DNA from: Streptococcus mitis
GTDB taxonomy: Bacteria > Bacillota > Bacilli > Lactobacillales > Streptococcaceae
NCBI RefSeq assembly: GCF_013305725.1
Contig: NZ_CP047883.1
Span: forward strand, 289,001-353,000
Direction of reading: 5' to 3'
Length of the DNA: 64,000 nt
Part shown: positions 9,958 through 17,824 of the stretch, piece by piece
How positions within the stretch are numbered: position 1 is the first letter of the stretch
Layout of the letters: the number at the start of each line of letters is the position of its first letter
Made by a program: the position numbers and the translations under genes
The notes under the pieces: generated by a model
What the model was told of the DNA's origin: nothing
What the model saw: only the letters and a program-made list of their open reading frames with translations
The model's database searches: none

Positions 9958-9975
9958 GTTTTCGGAGCTTATGTA
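9958..9975. repeat. Inverted arm repeat of element 1
   Basis: GTTTTCGGAGCTTATGTA, found as the exact 18-bp reverse complement at 27281-27298. A shortened copy, GTTTCGGAGCTTAT, lies at 10618-10631. Located just upstream of the integrase gene; likely an integrase or excisionase site. Confidence 0.6.
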
Positions 9976-9991
9976 ATTGAGAAATGAGTGT

Positions 9992-10510
9992 CTATCTATT
10001 TTTTCTATCTTCTTGGCGGATAGCGTATTCGTCTGTTTTAATCCAGCTCTGCCAAACTTTAGAATCTTTATTTTGGTGATTCATATAATCTATAAACTCA
10101 GACATAAAACGTTTGTTTTTCTCAGCTAGATATTCTGAGAATATATGACGAAATTCATCTGAAAAACTATCATCAAGTGGTAGTGTTAATGCCCTTTCGC
10201 CAAATTCGATGCTCTTCTTTAACTTCTCCATATCGCTTTTAAAAGGTGTCACAGAACCAATTTTAGATGTTTTGAAACTATCTGTAACAATTTTAAGATT
10301 TGATGGAGCGTGTGGGTTGCTATCAAGTCCCATAATGTAAGCGACGGAAACATTAAAGTATTTTGCCAATTTTTCAGCATTATCTTTTTTAGGTTTGCGG
10401 ATTCCTTGATTGTATCCAGAAAGTGTAGGATAGGCTATATTTGTAGCTTCGCTAATTTCTGTCAATTTTTTTCCGCTATTTTCTATCAGTTTAGTAATAT
10501 GATTCGTCAT
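9992..10510 (-). CDS. XRE-family repressor of element 1
   Basis: 172-residue regulator. The N-terminal helix-turn-helix (about residues 4-60) includes KKLTEISEATNIAYPTLSGYNQGIRKPKKDNAEKLAKYFNVS (shown here as separate recognisable helices). The rest is a charged C-terminal domain with no peptidase motif. The frame is open further upstream, but ATG 10508-10510 is preceded by AAGGAGG at ideal spacing. It is divergent from the small HTH gene at 10658 and faces three ATTCNNNNNGAAT half-palindromes, so it probably represses both promoters like a phage cI. Confidence 0.85.
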   Translation of the reverse strand: MTNHITKLIENSGKKLTEISEATNIAYPTLSGYNQGIRKPKKDNAEKLAKYFNVSVAYIMGLDSNPHAPSNLKIVTDSFKTSKIGSVTPFKSDMEKLKKSIEFGERALTLPLDDSFSDEFRHIFSEYLAEKNKRFMSEFIDYMNHQNKDSKVWQSWIKTDEYAIRQEDRKNR

Positions 10511-10543
10511 AAGAACCTCCTTTTTATCATTATAACACATTTT

Positions 10544-10604
10544 ATTCTTTTTGAATAAAAAAGCTTGACAAAAATTCAAAAAGGATATATAATTCAAAAT
10601 GAAT
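10544..10604. promoter_or_regulatory. Divergent promoter region with three operators
   Basis: Forward promoter TTGACA (10565-10570), 17 bases, TATAAT (10588-10593). A reverse -10 TATAAT is seen at 10529-10534 on the minus strand. ATTCNNNNNGAAT-type dyads are at 10544-10556, 10574-10586 (one mismatch) and 10592-10604, overlapping both promoters. Confidence 0.7.
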
Positions 10605-10657
10605 AACAAATTAAATGGTTTCGGAGCTTATTTAATTTAGAAATGAGGTGTGAATTT

Positions 10658-10939
10658 ATGTCGGAAACTACTTTAGTTGTCCAGCTTCCTAAAGAATTAG
10701 AGAAGCAATTACGTGCTCACTATGATGAGATGATTTCAAATGCTGTAGCAAGAGTATTTGAAGATAAAGAACTTTATAAACCTATGGTTCGTATGTCAGG
10801 TTTGTCTAGGTGGTTAGATGTATCTACGACAACAATCCAAAAATGGACGAAAGAAGGAATGCCAACCATGGTGATTGATGGAGTGACTTTATACGATAAA
10901 AGAGCAGTAACACGATGGTTGAAGCAATATGAAAGATAG
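10658..10939 (+). CDS. Small HTH DNA-binding protein (excisionase-like)
   Basis: 93-residue protein. The N-terminus is a short amphipathic segment (TTLVVQLPKELEKQLRAHYDEMI). It is followed by a winged/MerR-like helix-turn-helix with LSRWLDVSTTTIQKWTKEGMPT and a final YDKRAVTRWLKQYE, the pattern of helix_turn_helix 17/excisionase domains. The start at 10658 follows GAGGTG; a longer frame from 10643 lacks a site. It is the first gene of the early operon opposite the repressor, consistent with an Xis or early activator role. Confidence 0.7.
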   Translation: MSETTLVVQLPKELEKQLRAHYDEMISNAVARVFEDKELYKPMVRMSGLSRWLDVSTTTIQKWTKEGMPTMVIDGVTLYDKRAVTRWLKQYER

Positions 10940-10947
10940 GTACTCGT

Positions 10948-11787
10948 ATGAATGGTGTTCAGTGGATCAAGATAACAACAGATATATTTGATGATGAAAA
11001 AATTCAGCTAATAGAATCAATGCCAGAAGGAGATACTCTTATTGTAATATGGTTTAAAATTCTGGTGCTTGCAGGAAAGCAAAATAATAGTGGCATATTA
11101 AGTCTAGGGAACAAGGTTTATTACACAGAAGAGATGCTTTCAACAGTGTTTAGGCGAAAGGCTACATCTGTAAAATTAGCTCTCAGCATGTTTGAAGAAT
11201 TTGGCATGATAGAAATCATAGATGGCGCTATTACCATTCCAAAATGGGAGAAACATCAGAATATAGATGGACTAGAAAAGATTAGAAAACAAACTAGGGA
11301 ACGTGTTGCTCGTCATAGACAAAAACAAAAAGCACTAATTACAGGCGAGCCACAACTCGTTTTAGACTGTAACGTTACAGTAACGGATGAAAATGATAAT
11401 GTAACGCAAGAGATTAAGAACAAGAGTAAGAATAAGAAAGAGATTGAGAATATACTGGATAATAGTTCTAGAAAGCCTGAAACTTATATTCCACCCAAAT
11501 ATTATTCTTTGTTAGAATCCATTTCTTATAAGTACAATGATAGATTTTTGTATCCTAACAATTACACTTTAACACATGCTCAGAAGATGAAGATAGGCGA
11601 GTATTTGGCTAGTGGGTATGTAACTAGTGATGAAGTCATTAGCATGATTGAACGGATTCCTGAGGATGCGACGTCTCCTTTGGCGTATTTATTTAAGTCT
11701 ATGGAGAATTTAAAGCAGGAACGTATGCTGGAGTGCAAAGCTATTGCCCATGAAAATGCCCGAAAGAAGTATATGATAAATGAGTAG
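10948..11787 (+). CDS. Replisome organiser-like replication initiator
   Basis: 279 residues. The N-terminal 120 residues match the phage replisome-organiser N domain (MNGVQWIKITTDIFDDEKIQ..., then YTEEMLSTVFRRK and IPKWEKHQNIDG). A basic linker QTRERVARHRQKQKA follows, then a DnaD-like C-terminal region (about 180-270). By family knowledge this type binds origin repeats and recruits DnaC/DnaB. Its stop overlaps the next gene by eight bases. It implies that element 1 can replicate at least transiently after excision. Confidence 0.78.
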   Translation: MNGVQWIKITTDIFDDEKIQLIESMPEGDTLIVIWFKILVLAGKQNNSGILSLGNKVYYTEEMLSTVFRRKATSVKLALSMFEEFGMIEIIDGAITIPKWEKHQNIDGLEKIRKQTRERVARHRQKQKALITGEPQLVLDCNVTVTDENDNVTQEIKNKSKNKKEIENILDNSSRKPETYIPPKYYSLLESISYKYNDRFLYPNNYTLTHAQKMKIGEYLASGYVTSDEVISMIERIPEDATSPLAYLFKSMENLKQERMLECKAIAHENARKKYMINE

Positions 11788-12139
11788 ATATAGGACTGTT
11801 CTAAAGAAATGTTACATCACTGAGGAGCAAAATGAAATAGTGAATAACTTGATTGAAATGACAAATCATCTAAGTTTTTCCTCTTATGCCAGAAAAATGT
11901 TATTTAAGAGCTCGCCTATTTATCTTCAATTTGATTTTGAATCTTATCATGACTTTATATTTCAAGTTAGAAGAATTATCAATAACTTACGTCAGTTAGA
12001 AAGAATAGCAGAACAAAGTGAGGATTTGGATAATGTAAGGATATTTCACTACTGCGTTGAGCTGATGATAGAATATGAAAAGAAGACAAGTAAACAAGTG
12101 AAAGAACTTGTAAAACGACTAAATAAGAAAACGAGGTGA
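11780..12139 (+). CDS. MobC-like relaxosome protein 1
   Basis: 119-residue basic protein. It starts RTVLKKCYITEEQNEIVNNL, a ribbon-helix-helix-like start of plasmid MobC proteins, and continues with FSSYARKMLF and the FQVRRIINNLRQLERIAEQ segment that corresponds to the conserved MobC helix. It probably binds oriT and assists a relaxase. No relaxase follows, which is unusual. Confidence 0.65.
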   Translation: MSRYRTVLKKCYITEEQNEIVNNLIEMTNHLSFSSYARKMLFKSSPIYLQFDFESYHDFIFQVRRIINNLRQLERIAEQSEDLDNVRIFHYCVELMIEYEKKTSKQVKELVKRLNKKTR

Positions 12140-12146
12140 TAGGACC

Positions 12147-12479
12147 ATGAGAATAAAATCTGTGTTGAAACAGGTGTTTTTGACGGAAGAAGAAAATAAA
12201 AAATTAAATGATTGTATGAGGAAGGAAAATATTCGTAATTTTTCTGAGTTTGCTAGACAAAAATTAATACGAACAGATTTGAACATCCAAAAAGTCTCTT
12301 TTGAAGGTTTAGTTCCTTTAACAGAAGAGTTGGAACAAGTCGGAAAGAATATCAATTCTATAGCCCGTCTTGCAACTGTAGTTGGGAGAATAAGCTATGA
12401 AAACAAAATGGATATGTCTATTTTGATGCAAAAAATAGTTGATGTGATGGAGGAAAAAGATGTTTATTTTCAAAAGTAA
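12147..12479 (+). CDS. MobC-like relaxosome protein 2
   Basis: 110 residues, paralogous in layout to the preceding gene: VLKQVFLTEEENKKLNDCMR, NFSEFARQKLI and the hallmark LEQVGKNINSIARLA of the MobC family. The gene lies seven bases after its neighbour with a GAGGTG site. Its end overlaps the next small gene by 20 bases. Likely accessory DNA-processing protein at oriT. Confidence 0.75.
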   Translation: MRIKSVLKQVFLTEEENKKLNDCMRKENIRNFSEFARQKLIRTDLNIQKVSFEGLVPLTEELEQVGKNINSIARLATVVGRISYENKMDMSILMQKIVDVMEEKDVYFQK

Positions 12480-12654
12480 TATGGATAAGGATTTTGATCA
12501 GATATGTGAATACATATTGAAATTAAAGCGAGCAGAATTATTTCTTCATGGAATTAAACAACAAGATAAAACGAAGGCTCGTTTGTATCATGCGATGCTG
12601 GAATACTATGATGCTAACCATAAAAAAGAAAGACATATGAGAATTTTAAAATAA
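12460..12654 (+). CDS. Small hypothetical protein of the mob operon
   Basis: 64-residue charged, helical protein (FDQICEYILKLKRAELFLHGIKQQDKTKARLYHAML). The ATG at 12460 sits after GGAGG inside the end of the second MobC gene, supporting real coupled translation. No family recognised. It occupies the place where a relaxase would be expected. Confidence 0.55.
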   Translation: MFIFKSNMDKDFDQICEYILKLKRAELFLHGIKQQDKTKARLYHAMLEYYDANHKKERHMRILK

Positions 12655-12655
12655 G

Positions 12656-12690
12656 GAAACGCTGTTAAAAATTTTGCAGCGTTTTTTATA
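12656..12690 (+). terminator. Terminator of the rep-mob operon
   Basis: AACGCTG and CAGCGTT stem around an A/T loop, followed by six Ts, directly after the stop of the 64-residue gene. Confidence 0.85.
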
Positions 12691-12705
12691 TATCTTCTTA
12701 AAATA

Positions 12706-12893
12706 TTTGTACACACAAATGACAGTCAAATTGATTTTTGGGATTATTTTATCGAGAAGGAAAGATTTCTCATAATATGACTTTGCGAGCTCAGAGTCTG
12801 TATACACACACTCCCAAAATCATCCTAAAATTTGTATACACAAAGTGTATGTACTTTTTGGGATGATTTGAATTTTGGGGAATCCCCAACCCC
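12706..12893. other. Iteron/dyad region, candidate origin or oriT of element 1
   Basis: Gene-free stretch packed with repeats. TTTGTNNNNACAAA palindromes lie at 12706-12719 and 12831-12844. TTTTTGGGATKATTT direct repeats occur near 12735 and 12855, with an inverted copy (AAATCATCCTAAAA) at 12818-12831, so the last two form a large stem. A TTGGGG-AAT-CCCCAA hairpin lies at about 12875-12889. The location, downstream of rep and mobC genes, fits an origin of replication or transfer. Function is inferred. Confidence 0.5.
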
Positions 12894-12966
12894 CTTTAGA
12901 AATAGTTAGATATAAGATTAAAAAATGGTATAATCTTAAAAGATAAACGTTTTTAAGGAGTAGACT

Positions 12967-13484
12967 TTGAAAGAGAATTTAATCAAATCAAAAAAGCGTG
13001 TTCAAAAGCATGGAGAGGTTTTTATACCATTCTGGATGGTACAGAAAATATTAGATACTCCAGGTATTAAAGAGACTTGTGAAGATATTTCTGCAACATT
13101 TTTAGAACCTTCTGCAGGAGATGGGAAATTTTTGCAAGCTATTTTAGAAAGAAAATTATCTGCTGTTATCATGTAATATGCAATATGATGAAAGAAGTTG
13201 GAAGACAAAATCATTGATTGCATTATCATCTATATATGGGATAGAATTTCTCGAAGATAATTTAGAAGTAGCACGTTCACGTATGTTTCTTTATTATTTA
13301 GATTGGTACGAACAAATTTTTAGTACTAAGCTAACTAGTAGAAGTGACATCTATAAATCTGCATATTATCTTATTCATAAAAATATAGTTAGAGGAAATA
13401 CCTTAACTCAACGTCATCCTGTTACAGATGAACCTATTTGGTTTAATGAATGGCAACTTTTCAAAGGCCATTCTAGTTTGGTAA
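12967..13484 (+). pseudogene. Broken N6-adenine-type DNA methyltransferase
   Basis: Remnant of an adenine methyltransferase gene. The first part (12967-13176) carries KHGEVFIPFWMVQKIL and the SAM-binding motif FLEPSAGDGKFLQAIL. A +1 frameshift near 13170-13180 moves the frame to 13178-13484, with SIYGIEFLEDNLEVARSRM and EPIWFNEWQL. The catalytic NPPY region and everything after are missing, cut off by the small inverted-repeat element at 13485. Not expected to make active enzyme. Confidence 0.8.
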
Positions 13485-13610
13485 GACTGGGCAAAAAGTC
13501 TTTAAAATTAGAAAACGCATAGTATCAAGTGTTAAATCCTTGATATTATGCGTTTTATTGTTAGAAAATTTGCTTTATTTTCTCCTTAAGTTGAGTTTTT
13601 GCCCAGCCTC
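13485..13610. repeat. MITE-like inverted-repeat element
   Basis: About 126 bp with ends CTGGGCAAAAA (left) and TTTTTGCCCAG (right, reverse complement). The centre is a strong hairpin, AAAACGCATA-TATCAAG against its complement. It has no coding capacity and interrupts the methyltransferase remnant. Resembles a non-autonomous insertion sequence derivative; parent not identified. Confidence 0.6.
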
Positions 13611-13660
13611 TATCAGAGCTTTTAGGTAAAAAGTTGAGGATAATACAGTTGTAGAAGGAC

Positions 13661-15264
13661 GAACCCACTGAAAAAATAAGGAGCTTACTTTTAATGAAAG
13701 GAAAATCGAGGAATCTTTCATCAATTTGAGCGAATTCCTCGGTTATTTTGTATTTATTAAGGTCATAATTCGTTTTATATTGACCACGAAGATGGTTGTG
13801 GCTGCCTGTAACTCCATGCTGAAAAGACCCGATGCTCTCGCGACATCAAAGCCATGTCTCTGTTTTAGTTCGGCATTCTTCGCTTCGATTTTATAGCGAT
13901 GTCTGGCCATTTCTTTAAAATAAGGTGTTTCCTGAAATTTCTTCTGGAAAAGATGGTCGTTACTCTTAATAGCCAATGAATAAGTTTTAAACTTTGCTCC
14001 CTCCTGATAACACCCTTCCTTGGAAAGACAATTCTTGCACTTTTCAATGTCAAAGTAATGAGTGACAACTTGATTCTTATTTTGATATTTTTTCCCTGTC
14101 CTTGCTTTGCGAACAGCCAAGTGTCCTTCTGGACAGACAAATAGCCCTGCGTCTTTATTAAATTCAAACGCATCCTCTTCTTTACGGTAACTTTTTGAAA
14201 AACAGAAGGGTTCAGTTTTGACACCAAATGAATCTTTTCTTTGCGAGTTAGTTGAATGTTGTTCTTTCCCGAATAAGCTGCATGACCAATAATAGTCTCG
14301 ATGTCCAGACTATTTTCCTTTGTTTTGGCATATAACTCAGGTAAATATTTCCCATCGCTTTGTTCACCAGAAGTGACCACGCAAGCAGTAATAATCCGTT
14401 CATCCGTCATAGCGATATGACTTTTATATCCATAGAAAGAGGTGTCGGCTGTCTTATGTCCGAGCCTAGCCTCCTCCTTAACAGAAGCTTCCAAATGTTC
14501 TAAGTCGTCCTCGACAGCCTCTTTTAGGTAATTGAACTTTTGAGAAACAGCCGGTAGGGCTAAGAGTTCCTCGTGTTTTTCAACCACAGCCATTAACTCC
14601 TCTGTATAGGTCAACTCTGCTTCGAGGTTATCTTCTTGAGGTTTCTTTGGAAATTCTATTTTGATATCTTCTGAATGTTGATAAATTGTTTTACGTAAAG
14701 CTTTTGAACGCTCTCTAAGGATTTCTTGGGGTTTCTTATGATTATAATGAGATTTGGTGTGAGTGGCATCCACAATGAGGATTTTACTCTTAATCAAGTT
14801 ATGTTCGAGTGCAATTTGAACAGACTTCTGAATCAATACATCAAGCAGTTTGTCATCTTTAATTCTTAGCTTTCTAAATTTCGTCAGAGAGGATGGCTCG
14901 ATAACAGAATCTTCAGGAGCTAGACCAAGAAAAAATTTAAAGGCCATATCTGACAAGGAACGTCCTACCACATCTACATCTGATAACTTATAAATATCTT
15001 TTAACAAGAGATATTTGAACATCATAATCGGTGAATAAGCTTTACGCCCAAAATCGGGACGATAATTCTTTTCTAGTTCATCATAAATAAAGCTAAAATC
15101 ACAGAGTTCAATTAGCTGACGTAAAAAGTGGGTTTTAGGAACCACGATATCATACAAACTAGAATAAGGACTGACATCCATAGTTAACTGATTATCAAGC
15201 ATTATTTCACCTCATCTCTAGTATAACAAAAAAGCCATCAATTTGATGACTTTTTCAGTGGGCT
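13661..15264. mobile_element. IS1182-family insertion sequence
   Basis: About 1.6 kb with imperfect terminal inverted repeats: CCCACTGAAAAAA at 13664-13676 and its complement TTTTTCAGTGGG at 15251-15262. It holds one transposase gene, frameshifted. A target duplication is not obvious. Confidence 0.75.
13743..15202 (-). pseudogene. IS1182-family transposase, frameshifted
   Basis: DDE transposase of the IS1182 family. The N-terminal part from 15202 is intact: YSPIMMFKYLLLKDIYKLSDVD, KFRKLRIKDDKLLDVL, and ILIVDATHTKSHYNHKKP with the first catalytic Asp. Near 14175-14185 one base appears to be missing in a K-K-E codon run. The conserved C-terminal part (FNKDAGLFVCPEGHLAVRKAR, then CKNCLSKEGCYQEG zinc-like cysteines and the final RHGFDVARASGLFSMELQAA) continues in another frame to 13743. 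No canonical slippery heptamer is seen, so it is called a mutation. Confidence 0.85.
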
Positions 15265-15600
15265 CATGAAACGCTATGAGTTTTTTTGTTGTACTATATT
15301 TTACAATTTATCATTATAAAATAAATGCTGAACTTTTTGAAAGCTTCTAATTTGGAAAAATTAGAATTGCTGAAAAGTAAGAGTACATTAATGATATTTT
15401 ATGAATATATGTACACACACTAATTAGTTATAAATATGAGAAACGAAAATTATATTAGTGTTGTTGAACTCGGCTAAAGGAAAATGGGAGAAAAAGTTAT
15501 CAATTGAACGATACTTCAGTACCAATAAAATTGAGTACTAAAGTATACAAAAATTACTAATGGATTGAGACTTTTGTATTTGATTATACTGTAGAGAATA
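15265..15600. other. AT-rich spacer between the IS and the cargo
   Basis: No gene is seen. It holds one GTACACACAC motif at 15411-15420, similar to motifs in the 12706-12893 repeat region on the other side of the IS, which suggests the two stretches were once contiguous. Confidence 0.5.
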
Positions 15601-16068
15601 TTAGTCAAATAAAATTGTTTTGTTTTCACTAATGCATTTCTTATTATTATCCCAGTAGTTAATACTTTCAAAGCTTCCTTTTCTTAAATAAAGCGGTATC
15701 CTTTTTCTTATATCATCTTGCATTGGTATTTTATCAATATCTTTTAGATTCCACCATTTTGGCTCACCTTCATCAGATGTGCTTAGTTCACCAGTAAACT
15801 GAGTACATAAAAAGTCATAGAAGACAAATCTCTCATTACCAATTGAATTAGTAAAGCCTGAAATTCCCTTTAATTCAAGATTTAATGCAGTGAGTCCAGT
15901 TTCTTCCTTAAGCTCCCGTAGTGCAGCTTCAAAAAAACTTTCAGGGAATTCAACTTTTCCCCCCGGTGGAATCCAGCCAGGAAAATTATCGTGCTGTCTA
16001 TTAAGTAATAAAATTTCTTGATTTTTCAAAACGCAAATATTAACCCAGTTTTTGATTTTTTCAGTCAT
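15601..16068 (-). CDS. NUDIX hydrolase
   Basis: 155-residue NUDIX protein. The full Nudix box is present: GGKVEFPESFFEAALRELKEETGL read as Gx5Ex7RELxEExGL. The WIPPGG lead-in and a FVFYDFLC strand resemble 8-oxo-dGTP/nucleoside-triphosphate pyrophosphatases of the MutT type. The ATG at 16066-16068 follows GGAGG; a longer frame from 16098 lacks a site. It is divergent from the biosynthetic operon but belongs to the same AT-rich island. It may clean up a toxic nucleotide or act in the pathway. Confidence 0.85.
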   Translation of the reverse strand: MTEKIKNWVNICVLKNQEILLLNRQHDNFPGWIPPGGKVEFPESFFEAALRELKEETGLTALNLELKGISGFTNSIGNERFVFYDFLCTQFTGELSTSDEGEPKWWNLKDIDKIPMQDDIRKRIPLYLRKGSFESINYWDNNKKCISENKTILFD

Positions 16069-16379
16069 ATTATCAACCTCCAATAAGTATTTTTTCATAT
16101 ATTAGACTATATGTCAAGAACTATATGCTATTTATGATTGTGACAAATGTGTCTCAGCTAAAGATTGATGATTTTTATGAAATAGCTGATAAACTCTCAG
16201 ATATGACGATAAAATAATTTTTATAAGGCTAGTTACCCTTATTATACTGTGGCAAAAAATAGAATTTCATTGATTTTCTGTATATATTTTCTAGTGATTC
16301 AAATGGGACATATGTGGGTCTTGTTTTACTTTTAAGAAAAGTTGATAATAAAATCAAGATATCTGAAGGATGTGAAGAA
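16069..16379. other. Regulatory gap upstream of the biosynthetic operon
   Basis: About 310 bp between the divergent NUDIX gene and the HTH gene. A TTATACT -10-like string at 16231-16247 could drive the operon, but no strong -35 is visible. A 27-codon open frame at 16134-16217 has no ribosome binding site and is not called. Confidence 0.4.
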
Positions 16380-16601
16380 ATGGATGGTATAGGTTATGTA
16401 TTGAGGAATTTAAGACTTAATAAAGGATTAACTCAAAAATATATTTATAAGAATTTGTGTAGCCGGAAGCAATTATCTAGAATAGAGAATAATACTTCTT
16501 ATCCCTCAGTATATCTTTTGTATTATATTTGTCAAAGATTAGAAGTTACTACAGACTATGTTATTAGTCTAACGTTAGAAAGAGGAAATCATGCTAAATG
16601 A
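16380..16601 (+). CDS. Short Rgg-like HTH transcriptional regulator
   Basis: 73-residue protein that is only a helix-turn-helix: YVLRNLRLNKGLTQKYIYKN, then the recognition segment CSRKQLSRIENNTSYPSVY, as in Rgg/MutR and related XRE regulators. The C-terminal peptide-binding repeat domain of a normal Rgg (about 285 residues) is absent. ATG 16380 follows AAGGATG; the longer frame from 16314 has no site. It overlaps the QueA-like gene by 11 bases, so it is the first gene of the biosynthetic operon and likely controls it. Confidence 0.75.
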   Translation: MDGIGYVLRNLRLNKGLTQKYIYKNLCSRKQLSRIENNTSYPSVYLLYYICQRLEVTTDYVISLTLERGNHAK

Positions 16602-17637
16602 CACAAATAAATTGAAATATGAATTACCGGTTGAATTAGCTGCTCGGGAGCCAGTAGAACTTATGTCAGGGAGTCGAGATAGTTCAAGATTGATTATTGG
16701 ATTTAAAAATTCAGATAAAATTATTGATGACTATATCTTGAATTTTCATAATTACATTAATCCAGGAGATTTGATTATTCTAAATAATAGTAAGACAGTC
16801 TCTCCTATATTTTATGCGTACTCTGAAAAATATGGGGAAGTAAAGTTTCATATAAAAACAAAAAATGAAGAAGGTTATGTAATTTATATCAGAATTAGGT
16901 CAGATTTACAGGATGGAATCATATCAGAAAAATTTTTTCTTAGCGATAAAATAAATGTTACAGTAGATAAAAATATTAATGGTGAGGAATTTTTGTGCAG
17001 TTTTAATTGTTCACAAGAAGACTTATATGATTATCTCCTAGTACATGGTGAAGCTGTAAGGTCTATTTATACGAGAAAAAAGTGGTCCATTGCTTATTAT
17101 CAAAATGGAATTGCTAATAAATTAGGTTCATTTGAAAATCCTGCTGCTAACCGACATTTTTCTAATAGAATTTTAAGAGCTTTAAGAAAAAAAGGCGTAA
17201 AAATTGGATATATTACTTTAAATTGTGCATCAGTTGATACAAAAATTTTTGAAGAATTTATTGAAGAACATAGCGTTTTCAAAGAATACTACGAAATACC
17301 AGAAGAAACTGCAGAATTAATTCGAGATACTAAATTAAATGGAAACAAAATATTTGCCGTGGGTACGACTGTTATAAGGACTTTGGAAAGCTGTGAGTAT
17401 GATAATTTTAAAATTGTATCTCCATTAAAAAATTATACTGATTTATATATATATCCAGGTTACAACTTCAAAATCACGGATGCATTAATTACAAATTTTC
17501 ACGGTTCAATGACTAGTCGCCTTGCGTTATCAGCAGCAGTAATTGGCACGGAAAATATTATGAATTTATATCGACATGCAATAGATGAGCAGTATTTATT
17601 CTATGAGTTTGGAGATGCTAATTTATTATTTATGTAA
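16591..17637 (+). CDS. QueA-like SAM ribosyltransferase-isomerase homologue
   Basis: 348 residues clearly related to QueA, the enzyme that moves the ribosyl part of S-adenosylmethionine to the 7-aminomethyl-deazaguanine of tRNA and rearranges it. Shared features: LKYELPVELAAREPVE at the N-terminus, SRLIIGF, ILNNSKTVSP, FAVGTTVIRTLES, YIYPGYNFKITDALITNFHGS and a final FYEFGDANLLF. It differs at a key core motif: the usual APTAGLHFT is ENPAANRHFS. It lies in a peptide/nucleotide cluster without other queuosine genes, so it is probably a paralogue acting on a different acceptor. Very AT-rich. Substrate is unknown. Confidence 0.85.
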   Translation: MLNDTNKLKYELPVELAAREPVELMSGSRDSSRLIIGFKNSDKIIDDYILNFHNYINPGDLIILNNSKTVSPIFYAYSEKYGEVKFHIKTKNEEGYVIYIRIRSDLQDGIISEKFFLSDKINVTVDKNINGEEFLCSFNCSQEDLYDYLLVHGEAVRSIYTRKKWSIAYYQNGIANKLGSFENPAANRHFSNRILRALRKKGVKIGYITLNCASVDTKIFEEFIEEHSVFKEYYEIPEETAELIRDTKLNGNKIFAVGTTVIRTLESCEYDNFKIVSPLKNYTDLYIYPGYNFKITDALITNFHGSMTSRLALSAAVIGTENIMNLYRHAIDEQYLFYEFGDANLLFM

Positions 17638-17673
17638 TCCAATAATTATAGTTCATGGAAAGGAGGTGATCAA

Positions 17674-17748
17674 ATGAAAAAATTAACTTTGAAAGAATTG
17701 GTTAATAAAGCAAGTGATTTGCTTGCCTGTTGCAATGCAACTAAATAA
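17674..17748 (+). CDS. Candidate precursor peptide 1 (24 residues)
   Basis: Tiny gene with a near-perfect AAAGGAGGTGAT ribosome binding site. The peptide begins MKKLTLKELVNKA and ends LLACCNATK, giving a charged helical leader-like part and a short tail with two adjacent cysteines and an asparagine. It is followed at once by a strong hairpin (17769-17808), as is common for RiPP precursors needed in excess. Two PqqD/RRE-like genes occur in the same operon. The peptide is seen in sequence; its precursor role is inferred. Confidence 0.65.
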   Translation: MKKLTLKELVNKASDLLACCNATK

Positions 17749-17768
17749 TTAACCGAATTCAAATTTTT

Positions 17769-17808
17769 AACTTCAATGAAAAAAATATCAAATTTTTTCA
17801 TTGAAGTT
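17769..17808 (+). terminator. Strong hairpin after precursor peptide 1 (attenuator)
   Basis: AACTTCAATGAAAAAA pairs with its complement ending at 17808, a stem of 16-17 bp with a small loop. The U run after it is weak (GTTGTTT), so it may be a leaky terminator or 3'-end stabiliser that makes peptide 1 mRNA more abundant than downstream genes. Confidence 0.65.
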
Positions 17809-17824
17809 GTTTATGGAGGAATTT

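Noticed and set aside
13743..14185. Programmed frameshift in the IS transposase
   Set aside because: No slippery heptamer such as A AAA AAG is seen at the frame change, and IS1182 transposases are normally one frame; a mutation is simpler.
16134..16217. 27-residue open frame upstream of the HTH regulator as a possible signal peptide
   Set aside because: It has no ribosome binding site and no hydrophobic short-peptide pattern.
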